From the NCBI GenBank assembly GCA_963932465.1, contig OZ010795.1, positions 21,103,874-21,167,873 of the forward strand: 64,000 nt of DNA. The letters are read 5' to 3'. The notes under the pieces are model-generated. The model saw only the letters and a program-made list of their open reading frames with translations, did no database searches and had not been told where the DNA came from. Below, piece after piece: positions 35,106 to 44,799 of the stretch. Each line of letters starts with the position of its first letter. Positions within the stretch are counted from its first letter, which is position 1. A program made the position numbers and the translations under genes. The DNA is from Maratus speciosus (taxonomy: Eukaryota; Arthropoda; Arachnida; Araneae; Salticidae).

Positions 35106-35713
35106 GGTTTACTTTAAATGCGTGCTGTAAAGTTCGTGGACGTTATATAGCTTCAAAATGTGACGTATGGAGTTCATGTTAGCCAAGAATGTCTTTAACA
35201 AGACGAAGAAGCCACTGTCAACAGCTCATCGAGTTAGAACGAGGTCGCATGTTCGGGCTACAAGAAGGGATAATTTTCTTTCCGCGATATTGCAGAAAGA
35301 CTTGGCTGGAATGTATCCACTGTGCATGATTGTTGGAAGCTGTGGTCAAGGGATGGTACTACCTCAAGAAGACCGGGTTCCAGGCGGCCACGTGCCACTC
35401 CTGAGAGGGAAGATCGCCATATTCGGCTTACGCCTGTGGCGCATCGTACTGCGTCTACGGCAGAAATTCCAGCTGCAGTTGGTACCACAGAGGCACAACG
35501 AACTGTTAGAAATCGGTTACTTCAAGAACAGCTCCGAGCTAGGCACCCTGTAGCATGCATTCCACTGACTCCAAGCCATTGCCGTTTGCGAAGTCATTCG
35601 TGTCAAGCCAGAGCTCATTGGGGGGCGGAGTGGAGATCTGTTGTGTTTCTTTTTCACCAGAAAACACAACAGATCTCCACTCTGTTGGTGTTGGGATTTT
35701 TTTCCCGTCAGTG
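35106..35713 (+). pseudogene. Tc1-like transposase fragment, copy 2
   Basis: Duplicated remainder of the element at 33291-34053, lacking the left TIR but keeping the right one. It encodes the same N-terminal HTH region (STVHDCW-WSRDGT, SRRPGSRRPRATPERED). The inverted repeat at the internal deletion is longer here: 21 bp, 35628-35648 against 35662-35682. Inactive. Confidence 0.78.
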
Positions 35714-35914
35714 TATTATATCAAACTTGATTTCAATACATTTAACTCTTCAGCATGCGCTTAATTTTTTATACCACAGTGTTTCTAAAATCTTTCTTAA
35801 TGGTAAATATTAATGTAAATTCCTTAAATTATTGGCTGCAATTATAGAGATTTGTTATGCTTTATTTTACAAAAGACATTTTTATTTTATATTTAGAAAT
35901 TAAATAAGGATATA

Positions 35915-37186
35915 CACTATATGGCCAAAGGTGACCGGTCTCTTGCGATTTTACACGTTCTGATAAATATCTAGAAAAATTTAGGAGGAATTAACCTGAA
36001 ACTGCAGGTATGTAATCAGTAAAGCATAGGTCAAATATTTCCGCAAATAGTTTTTCCTGAAACCCCATAGGGGACCGTCAACAAATTGAAAAATAACGAA
36101 TATATTTTGGATTACCCTGTAAAATCTAATGTAGCAAAAGAGTTCAAACACGAGATTATCAATAAGTGGCTTATTGTAATATACTGTGCTCATTTTTATG
36201 AGGATAACATGTATACTCGTTGACAAATTAAGGTTTTTATAAAAACAGCCCCAAATATCGCCAAGTTTTTTGCTTAATGACAAATGTTTTTTGCTAATAT
36301 ATTATATAATGACATAATATATTAGCTAAGTATATAGAGCAACTTTTGTGAAAGTCTCAAAATCATAGCTTGAAAATTCTGAAAATAATCGTCGATAGAA
36401 TAAGCTCGAAATCCGTTGTTCCCAATAACAAGCAAAAAGATCAGGGGTTTTATCCAAATATAGTAGTGCGGGCAATATTGTGTACGCTATGTTGGCACTA
36501 ATCAACAGATATTTGCTACAACCCCTGATCTTTCTGCTTCTTTTGGGGAATGACGGATTTCGAGCTTATTCTATCGACGATTATTTTCAGAATTTTCAAG
36601 CTATGATTTTGAGATTTTCAGAACATTTTCTCTATATACTTAGCTAATACATTATGCACATTATATTTTGATTGCATTCGCGCATGCGCAGTAGAACATT
36701 TTTTAGTAAACCTGCTCATTTTTCATCCAATTTTTATTTTTTAATTCTGATTGCAGAGCATTGTGTACAATATTGTTTGTCATATTTTCTGAAAATAACT
36801 TTTTTTTTATATAAGAACTCTGCAAATTATAAGCAAGAAACGTGGCAAAATTTGGGACTGTTTTTATAAAAACCTTAATTTCTCTACGAGTATACATACT
36901 ATCCTCACAGAAATGAACACAATTTATTACAATAAGTAGCTTAATCATAATCTACAGTTTGAACCTTTTGCTACATTAGTTTTTATAGGGTAAAAGATAT
37001 TCGTTTTTTTTTTCAATTTGTTGACGTTCCCCTATTAGGTTTCAGGAAAAATCTTCGCGGAAATATATGACCTATACTATACTGTTAATACAGCTGCAGT
37101 TTCAGGTTAATTTCTTGTGTATTTTACTAGATATTTAACAAAACGTCTAAAATCGCAAGTGACCGGTCACCTTTGGTCATATAGTG
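35915..37186. mobile_element. Non-autonomous element with ~370-bp TIRs
   Basis: 1,272 bp flanked by TA. The left end, CACTATATGGCCAAAGGTGA, and the right end, inverted, agree for ~370 bp: through ACCTGAAACTGCAG, TTCCTGAAACC, GTCAACAAATTGAAAAA and TTAAGGTTTTTATAAAAACAG. The centre holds the nested MITE 36313-36656 and ~100 bp of unique DNA. No transposase. TA target and ends suggest the Tc1/mariner superfamily. Confidence 0.78.
36313..36656. mobile_element. Nested palindromic MITE (copy 2)
   Basis: Duplicate of 34651-34994 with the same arms and centre. Its presence in both units shows it inserted before the segmental duplication. Confidence 0.8.
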
Positions 37187-37199
37187 TACTTAAATTCTT

Positions 37200-37450
37200 A
37201 AAGTTACTCCAAATACTTCTTTTCACACATACGGACACAGTTAATCCTGTCGAGACGTGATCGCAAAGGACTGAAAAAAGTTCCATTTTAGACAGGCTTC
37301 CATTAAAGAATTGTAATAATTATACTTCTAAAGTTCAGTACATCGATAAGTTCTATTGTTCATTTCAATGGAATCTTGAAACTCTTCCATTTAAGACAGA
37401 ATTCCATTACAGAAAGATTACGCGTTCAGAGGCTTTAGTGTGTTATTACG
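37200..37450. other. Spacer, no gene seen
   Basis: Contains phrases such as TTTTAGACAGGCTTCCATTA and CCATTTAAGACAGAATTCCA that look like diverged Tigger-type sequence, but no end can be placed. Confidence 0.3.
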
Positions 37451-37452
37451 TA

Positions 37453-37830
37453 CAGTAAAACCTGTTAGTATGGAATTTCTATAGATCGGTGAAAACTTCC
37501 TTTCACAGAGGTTTTCTGCTAATTTCATTTTATGGCAATACTTATCAGGATTGCGTAATTATTCCGTTTTAGGCATAATTCTGTTTTAGATAATTACCAT
37601 TTTAACAAGTTTTACTATACATATAACAGAAATAATGATATTTATATAAATACAGCAAAGCATGTAAAAGGGGATTTGCAACCTATCGATTACGGAATGC
37701 TGTTTTAAACAAACATATTCCATAGTGCCAACAAGAAGAATACTGAGCAATTAAACCTGTTGACACGAAAACCTGTATAAAACGGCATTTTTCACCACCT
37801 TTGAGATTTCATCGTGACAGGTTTTACTAT
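37453..37830. mobile_element. Tigger/pogo-like MITE (one or two nested copies)
   Basis: CAGTAAAACCTGTTAGTATGG follows TA at the left. Two inverted counterparts exist: CATTTTAACAAGTTTTACTA ending ~37617 and CATCGTGACAGGTTTTACTA ending 37830, each before TA. Either end could be the true partner. No transposase remains. The family call rests on the TIR style and TA target. Confidence 0.55.
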
Positions 37831-37899
37831 ATGTATAACCTGAAGAAAAATTCTGTACCCAGCCCATCTTGATATGCCACTGATTCTGAGTTATTAATT

Positions 37900-38965
37900 T
37901 TAATTTTAGGTAGTTTTCGTATGAAATACTAAATACTACCTATTACATTCTCCCCTATGTTGGAATTTCTTCCCCAAAAGTCTTTGTATCACATATTTTT
38001 GATAAAATTAATAATGGGCTTAAGGGGCGCAAAAATAGGGTTTTTGGGAGAAAAAAATTCATAACTTCGTCAATTCTCAAGATATCAAATCCAATTAATT
38101 TTATTATCTACAACTTTTATATTCACAAGTTTTTGATAGGACCGATTCGCACCGAAAAAAAAGAACAAAAAGGGGGAGGGGGGTTGAAGAAGAAAAAAAT
38201 CCTTAACTCCATCAATTCACAAGATATAAAATACCCATAAATTTATCATATATCTTCTTAATATGGTCTACAACATTTATATATACCAGTTTTTGATAGG
38301 GCCGATTATTACAGCAAAATCAAATTAAAAATACATAGCGGTTGAAGAAAAAATCATCTTATTAAGGGTGTATTCAAATCCAAACTGCTTATTTTCTGAC
38401 TCATTTTTAAATTCATTTTTGCTCTCAAACACATCCAATTGGTAGATTCTCTTATTCAGAAACTATATAATGTACCGTAATGATCGAGTTTTTTGAGAGA
38501 GGCAGAATATATTTCAAAAAATGATGCCAAAGTGGGCATTTTGAACAGAATTTCCCGAAGCGATTGTGTTAGAAACGAAATATATTGTCCTACTGAGAAA
38601 ATAATTGTTTATTAATCAAGTTTCAATTAATTGACAGAAAAATAAAAACACAGGTCGCTTTTAAATCTTTTCAAAAATCACGTCAGCAAGTTTAATATTT
38701 TTTCTATTAAAAATTAATCTGAAAATGTGCCAGAAAATTTCCAGTTGTTGAGCATGGAAAAGTATTTTTTATTTTAATACCGCCTTAACATGATACTGAT
38801 AAAAGGAGCTATTATATAAAAATGAAATAAAAACTCGTCAAAAGCAGTCAGATAAAATTGTTAAAGTGGATTTATCTCTAATCATGATTTAGTTTTTGTT
38901 GGTGAAATTATTATACCTAACTTCAAAATCTATCTCGCCTTAAGGCCGGGCCGGCAGGGATTTTT
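37900..38965 (+). repeat. Dispersed repeat, copy 2
   Basis: Same orientation and order of blocks as 18650-19876. It has an extra ~110-bp internal duplication (GATATAAAATACCCATAAA... / ATCTTCTTAATATGGTC...) and ends in GGCCGGCAGGGATTTTTT. Begins with a hairpin-like GGTAGTTTTCGTATGAAATACTA. Non-coding. Confidence 0.7.
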
Positions 38966-39228
38966 TATTTTCAATTTTGCCAATTGCGTACATGCAGACA
39001 CGCAGTAGCTAATCATACATTACTTGTTTTTGTGTCCCTTAAAAAAAGGTTAAAGTTACGTTGGGCAACCCTTGCCATGATTTTACAGTGTGACTCTGTA
39101 TATTCTGGTAATGCAGATTCCAAAAGCTAATGTTCATTGGAATTAAAGTCTGATCCTATGTAAAAATTCACTCTATCAGTCAGAATTTTTTAAAATTACA
39201 TTTGAATGTATAAAAATAAATATATATA

Positions 39229-40037
39229 CAGGGTGATTCATAAAAGATGGGCAGAACTTTAAGGGGTTATAGTACACTTAAAGACAAATAATATTAAATA
39301 GGAGACTAAGGGTCCCAGACGTATTCCCAAGGAGATAGGGGGCATTAAAGTTTAGGGTCCGAAATTTCAAATGATTATAAAACATGGAAAAATTGGTCGA
39401 TTCGTTTGCGGTTTTTGCAAAAAATTTTCTTTATGCCAGTATTTTCTTGAAATAAAATTTTAAAGTTCAATTTCAAAAAATGCCGATAGGGGGCGCTTTA
39501 GACTTTGGAGTAACAAACAACTATTTTTTAACGTTATTTTTTGTATTTCTTTAAATGATTTCGAAAGCTTAGACTTAAACTTAAATTTTGATCTAAAAAT
39601 CTGAGTCCTAACGAGTAGTTAAGTAGCATAAACTGAAATTTGAAATTTGAAACCCTTCTCCCCCCAGAACAAAAATCAGTTATTCCCGATCTTTGTGTCG
39701 TAGATTAGGCTCTAACTACTGCCGCGTTTTGCTAAAATTATTCTTTATGTCAGTATTTTCTTAAAAATAAATTTTAAAGAAAATTTTCAAAAAATTCCGA
39801 TAGAGGGCGCTTTAGACTTTGGAGTAACGAACAACTATTTTATACCGTTATTTTTTGTGTCTCATTAAATGCTTTCTAAAGCTTAGACTTAAACTTAAAT
39901 TTTCAGCTCAAAATCTGAATCGCTGAGCGTGGTTCAGTAGCGAGGGGAGGGGGTTCAAATTTCAACTTCTGAACATAGTTCAGTTTGCACTACTTAACCA
40001 TGCCCAACGATTCTGTGCTGTGATACGAGGCAAAAAT
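39229..40037 (+). repeat. Left long TIR with internal subrepeat
   Basis: Inverse of 41405-42203. A ~315-bp unit occurs twice within it: GCGCTTTAGACTTTGGAGTA is found near 39492 and 39808, each followed by AGCTTAGACTTAAACTTAAA. Confidence 0.85.
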
Positions 40038-40274
40038 ACAACTTTCGTCAAGGACTGCATAGTCGGAATTCACTCATAAAGGCACTGGCACAGTTGGAAA
40101 CGTCGCTCATGCAAACGTTAAAGCTCCATTCCTGACGCTAGTCACCGGGTGAAGAAGGAAACAGAAAGTATGCAAATGTCAAATGGGGAAGAAGAAGAAC
40201 ACGTATGCAAAATTTCGACACGATTCAGGCATAAAAACCACTGAACGGTGAGTCAAGTGTAAGTCGCTGTAGTA

Positions 40275-41363
40275 ATGAATCGGAAGATGGTGCCCTTCAC
40301 GAATAAGGAAAAGGCTGAGATGCATTTAATTTACGGAGCGGCAGATGGAAATGGTGCAGAGGCACAACGAATGTACGGAGAGCGATTTCTCAACAGGCGG
40401 TTGCCTAACCGCAAAACTTTCGAGCGCTTGCACAGACAGTTGTGTGAGACGGGATCATTTCTCGCTTCCCGGTCGAATGCAGGTCGTGCAAAAAAGGACG
40501 AATCAGTAGTTGTTGCAGAAGCCATTCTGGATGTAGTAGCGGCGCAGCCAAGTACAAGTACACGAACAGTGGCTAGGCAGGTGGATACCTCACAGTCCAT
40601 GACTTGGAGGGTACTGAAGGATGAACATTTGCTCCCGTTTCACGTGCAACGAGTCCAGAAACTGTCTCCAGGGGATTATCCAAATCGTATTGAATTCGAC
40701 CGCTAGTTTCTGCAGCAGAACGCGCTAAATCCACATTTTGGACGAACTGTGCTTTTCACCGATGAATGTACCTTCACACGTGAAGGTACATTTAACACAC
40801 ACAATGCACATGTATGGGCGGATGTCAATCCACATGCTACGTATCCACATGCTCATCAGAGACGCTTTTCCATCAATGTTTGGGCAGGAATCCTCGGAGA
40901 CCACCTAATCGGACCGTACCTTCTTCCTGAACGCCTCAACGGTAAAACATACCTCACATTTCTGCAACATGTGCTGCCAGACCTGTTAAACGTTGTTCCT
41001 CCACGCATCCGGCGGGTCATGTGGTTCCAGCACGATGGAGCGCCAGCCCATTACGTACGAGACGTCCGCAACTATCTGGACATCACATTTCCGAACAGAT
41101 GGATTGGTCGAGGTGGTCCTGTTGCTTGGCCTGCTCGCTCGCCAGATCTTTCACCCCTCGATTTCTTTTTTTGGGGACGATTGAAGGCTCTTATGTATGA
41201 GACACCCATTGAATCCCCCGAGGAACTGGTCGCCAGACTTTCCGCCGCTGTAGGGGAAGTGCTCGAAAAGCCTGATGTTTTCGCGAATGTTAGCCGTTCC
41301 ATTCTTCGCCGTTGTTCTGCGTGCATAACCTCTGGTGGTCACAATTTTGAACATTTATTGTAA
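40275..41363 (+). pseudogene. DD41D mariner-family transposase, one nonsense codon
   Basis: 363 codons from ATG 40275 to the stop at 41363, open except for TAG at 40704-40706 (codon 144). Residues ~8-60 are a DUF4817 helix-turn-helix (FTNKEKAEMHLIYG, RLPNRKTFERLHRQLCETGS); a second HTH spans ~85-135. Catalytic residues lie in LFTDE (D163), WFQHDGAPAH (D254) and WPARSPDLSPLDFFFWG (D296). The last two are 41 residues apart, giving DD41D rather than DD34D, as described for rosa/Visitor-type families. It would cut and paste DNA at TA in the nucleus. The rest of the gene is undamaged, so the stop is young or the copy relies on related enzymes. Confidence 0.85.
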
Positions 41364-41404
41364 TTACATGTTAATAAATATGCTTTGGTACCATAATCCT
41401 AATT

Positions 41405-42203
41405 TGTGTCTTTTTACCTCGTATCACAGCACACAATGTGTGGACATGGTAAACTGAACTGTGCTCAGGAGTAGAAATTTCAAACCCCTCTCCCCAGAAA
41501 CTTAACCACGTCTAACGATTCAGATTTTGGGCTGAAAATTTAAGTCTAAGCTTTAGAAAGCATTTAATGAGACACAAAAAATAACGGTATAAAATAGTTG
41601 TTCGTTACTCCAAAGTCTAAAGCGCCCTCTATCGGAATTTTTTGAAAATTTTCTTTAAAATTTATTTTCAAGAAAATACTGACATAAAGAATAATTTTAG
41701 CAAAACGCGGCAGTAGTTAGAGCCTAATCTACGACACAAAGATCGGGAATAACTGATTTTTGTTCTGGGGGGAGAAGGGTTTCAAATTTCAAATTTCAGT
41801 TTACGCTACTTAACTACTCGTTAGGACTCAGATTTTTAGATCAAAATTTAAGTTTAAGTCTAAGCTTTCGAAATCATTTAAAGAAATACAAAAAATAACG
41901 TTAAAAAATAGTTGTTTGTTACTCCAAAGTCTAAAGCGCCCCCTATCGGCATTTTTTGAAATTGAACTTTAAAATTTTATTTCAAGAAAATACTGGCATA
42001 AAGAAAATTTTTTGCAAAAACCGCAAACAAATCGACCAATTTTTCCATGTTTTATAATCATTTGAAATTTCGGACCCTAAACTTTAATGCCCCCTATCTC
42101 CTTGGGAATACGTCTGGGACCCTTAGTCTCCTATTTAATATTATTTGTCTTTAAGTGTACTATAACCCCTTAAAGTTCTGCCCATCTTTTATGAATCACC
42201 CTG
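41405..42203 (-). repeat. Right long TIR with internal subrepeat
   Basis: Inverted copy of 39229-40037, containing the same two subunits in reverse order. Confidence 0.85.
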
Positions 42204-42267
42204 TATATATATATTTCGTATTTCTTTCTTAATGAATACTGAACCAGGTATGTCTGATTTCCACAGA

Positions 42268-42268
42268 C

Positions 42269-42303
<35 letters not shown>

Positions 42304-44150
42304 AAAAAGTATAAATAACTAAAAAAATGTAAATCAGGCAGATCATACAAATTAATTAACAACTAAAGAGCCTTGTAAGGGAAACCTTTGCTGTCAAGGT
42401 GTAAAAAAGCACCAAATGTGAAGTTATTAGATTTATTTATACAATAAACATAACAATTAAGTATGTACTTATATATGTACTTTAGTATAGGTAGTAAGTA
42501 TAAATTTGTTACATGGGCATTTTAGAAAACAAGATACATCGATGAAGATTTAGCATCATTATTTGATACCGAAGATAAAACTTTCTCGATCTTTTGAAAT
42601 TGTTCTATGGTATAAATAAAATACGTAATATACATAAATTTGGGGATTCGTCCAAATAGAATCGTATTTTCTATATTTTTCTTTTAATCTCTATCAAATC
42701 ATTATTAAATGTATATTTCAAATTTAGGACAGAAAAAATCAAGAATATTTTTTTATATCCAATCCAACTAGGAGAAAGTTATTTTTTCTTTTCAGACTTT
42801 TATATTATTTCTAAGATCAGAATGTAATAACTTGCAGAAAACTACCAAAATTTTGACTAAAAAAATGTTTGAAATGAAATATACATTTTGATGACTGTCG
42901 TATAGTGAAAACAAAGTATAGATATGAAAGCCAATGCCATTTATATTTTTCATAGTTTATGTTTCTGAATTTCATAAAAATGCCAAATTTCAACTAATGT
43001 GAAAAATATTCTTTTTAAATACTTTTGAAATTTCATTAACGAGAACTTTACCAAAATAAAATATTTCACATTTTTAGAAAAATGTAATTAAAATATACCT
43101 CAACATTTGATGCTATTTAATGTTTCTCCCTTCATTGTAAATTATACATGCGATAAATTTATTATGAAATTTGGTTATTTCTTGTATCTCTATTAAATAA
43201 ACATTTCTTTCTCAGCAGAGAACTTAAATATAATCAAGTAAAGATTTTTTATAGTTTTTCTTCGTCAGTGGAGATAATAACCATTTATCTTGATATCTGT
43301 TGTTATTAACTGTGAGATCAGGATGTAATAATCTGTCAAAAAGTTTGTAGAAAATATGTTTGAAAAAAGATATACATTTTGAAGACTATCACGTAATGAA
43401 AAGGAAGGAAGATTAGGAAGCCCGTGACATTTATACCCTTCATTATTGAACGTTCTAAATCTGATGGAAATATATTTGGAACATTTCTGCTTGTTCGAAA
43501 AACAATTGTTTTTGAAATATATTTGTAATTTTTTTTACTTAAGAGAATTGTGCACCCGTTTGTAAATGACTAATTACGAGGCAGATTGTTGTTGATAGTT
43601 TTTATTGTTGATTTTACTTTATTATACTGGCAGGTGGAGTGCCAGTATTATACCGTAAAACCAATATTTTGTTTGCAGTGTAAAAGGCATAATTCATTTT
43701 TCAGGCATTTGCCTTATAAAGGAATTATATCTACGATAGCTGATTAGAATAACATTGCCATCTGATCATGTTATACCTTTTCAGCCAATGTATATTAATT
43801 TCATTTTTTCAATGCCAAGTAAGATGTCTCCCACATGAGGACTGTCTGCAGAAATTGAGAATGTTCGGTCACAGTTTTTTTTTATTTATGTTAGTTTTAT
43901 TTATGTTAGTTTTATTCATTTAATTTATCTATTTTTTTCAATTCCTACTATTAGTTCACACTCTCCCTATATTTATTTATATATTTATATATCCTGTTCA
44001 AATTTTCAATCATTAATAAAATACTCATTATTCATTCTATCAAGTTGAAATAATTTTTTTAAAACTTGCACTGGATGACAATTGATGTTAATACAGTTTT
44101 TCAAATATTAATTAATTAATTAAATTTTAATTAATTAATTTCAGTTTTGC
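42268..44150. other. Poly(T) run then AT-rich sequence, no gene
   Basis: A run of about 34 T at 42269-42302 is followed by ~1.8 kb of AT-rich DNA without a recognisable gene. Tandem-like similarity is visible between the stretches around 42840-42920 and 43330-43430 (AAAATATGTTTGAAA, ATATACATTTTGA-GACT). Confidence 0.45.
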
Positions 44151-44159
44151 ATGGGAAAC

Positions 44160-44360
44160 AAAATGGCGGCCATTGGTTATTGAAGATCAATGAAAGTATT
44201 TTCAATAAGGGGTTACTATAGGGGGGGACCCTGTTCTGTCGCCAAATACCGCTAAGTTTGTTGCCAACGTGGCGATATATCGCCAAATTTGGCGGCCAAA
44301 ATGAGTCGCCGAAAGTGACGCCAACTTCGCGATATCTCTAATATTTCGCCAAATTCCCAT
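44160..44360. repeat. GGCG/CGCC palindrome-rich repeat fragment
   Basis: Contains ATGGCGGCCATT, the 16-bp palindrome TGGCGATATATCGCCA (44270-44285), then CGCCAAATTTGGCGG. The same TGGCG-A-T-CGCC style appears at 50680-50750 and 49370-49390, so these are likely pieces of one repeat family. No coding content. Confidence 0.5.
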
Positions 44361-44561
44361 AAACTTCCATTGTAAACCTACTTGCTTATAGAAAATCAAC
44401 AAATTGAGATATTTTAATGCAACAAAAACTAATATTAGCTTAAGGGATTATATTAAATTTTTCTTTGATGACCTAAGTAGGAATTGACTTTAAATACAAA
44501 ATTTTTATATTACTTGTTGAATATAAGTTCAAATTAGTAAAATTTTTATGACAGTCTTTAA

Positions 44562-44790
44562 CACGTTCACGCCGGCGAGGTGGGTCACACTCGGCTGTCT
44601 CAGAGTTGTCAAGTCTCCGGCTTTTTGCACACCACTATTATTTTAGAGAAAATGCTGTTCCTTTAAATTGCCCAATTGTTCCAATTAAATAAAACAACAT
44701 TTTCTGTATTAAAATATTGGTATCCAAAAAGCCGGATACTTGGCAACTCTGAGACAGTCGAGTGTGACCCACCGCGTCGGCGTGAACGTG
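44562..44790. mobile_element. TTAA-flanked MITE, ~58-bp TIRs
   Basis: TTAA at 44558-44561 and 44791-44794 flank a 229-bp element. The left CACGTTCACGCCGGCGAGG and right, inverted, CACGTTCACGCCGACGCGG agree on through GTGGGTCACACTCG-CTGTC and TCAGAGTTG-CAAGT. A TTAA target suggests piggyBac-type mobilisation, though the ends lack the usual CCC start. Confidence 0.78.
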
Positions 44791-44799
44791 TTAAAAGTA

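Larger units (their letters stand above)
35106..36759 (+). repeat. Segmental tandem duplication, unit 2
   Basis: Second copy of 33449-35100, a few percent diverged by eye. It is the copy that runs on into the intact right end of the element at 35915-37186. Confidence 0.85.
39229..42203 (+). mobile_element. DUF4817/DD41D mariner with ~0.8-kb TIRs
   Basis: 2,975 bp flanked by TA. Ends are CAGGGTGATTCATAAAAGAT and its inverse. The inverted repeats run ~800 bp each (39229-40037 and 41405-42203), far beyond the ~30 bp of typical mariners. They flank a single transposase gene with one stop codon. The TIR copies are nearly identical, which implies recent activity or arm conversion. Confidence 0.88.

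Noticed and set aside
40331..40600. 89-codon minus-strand frame over the DD41D transposase
   Set aside because: Antisense shadow of the transposase coding region.
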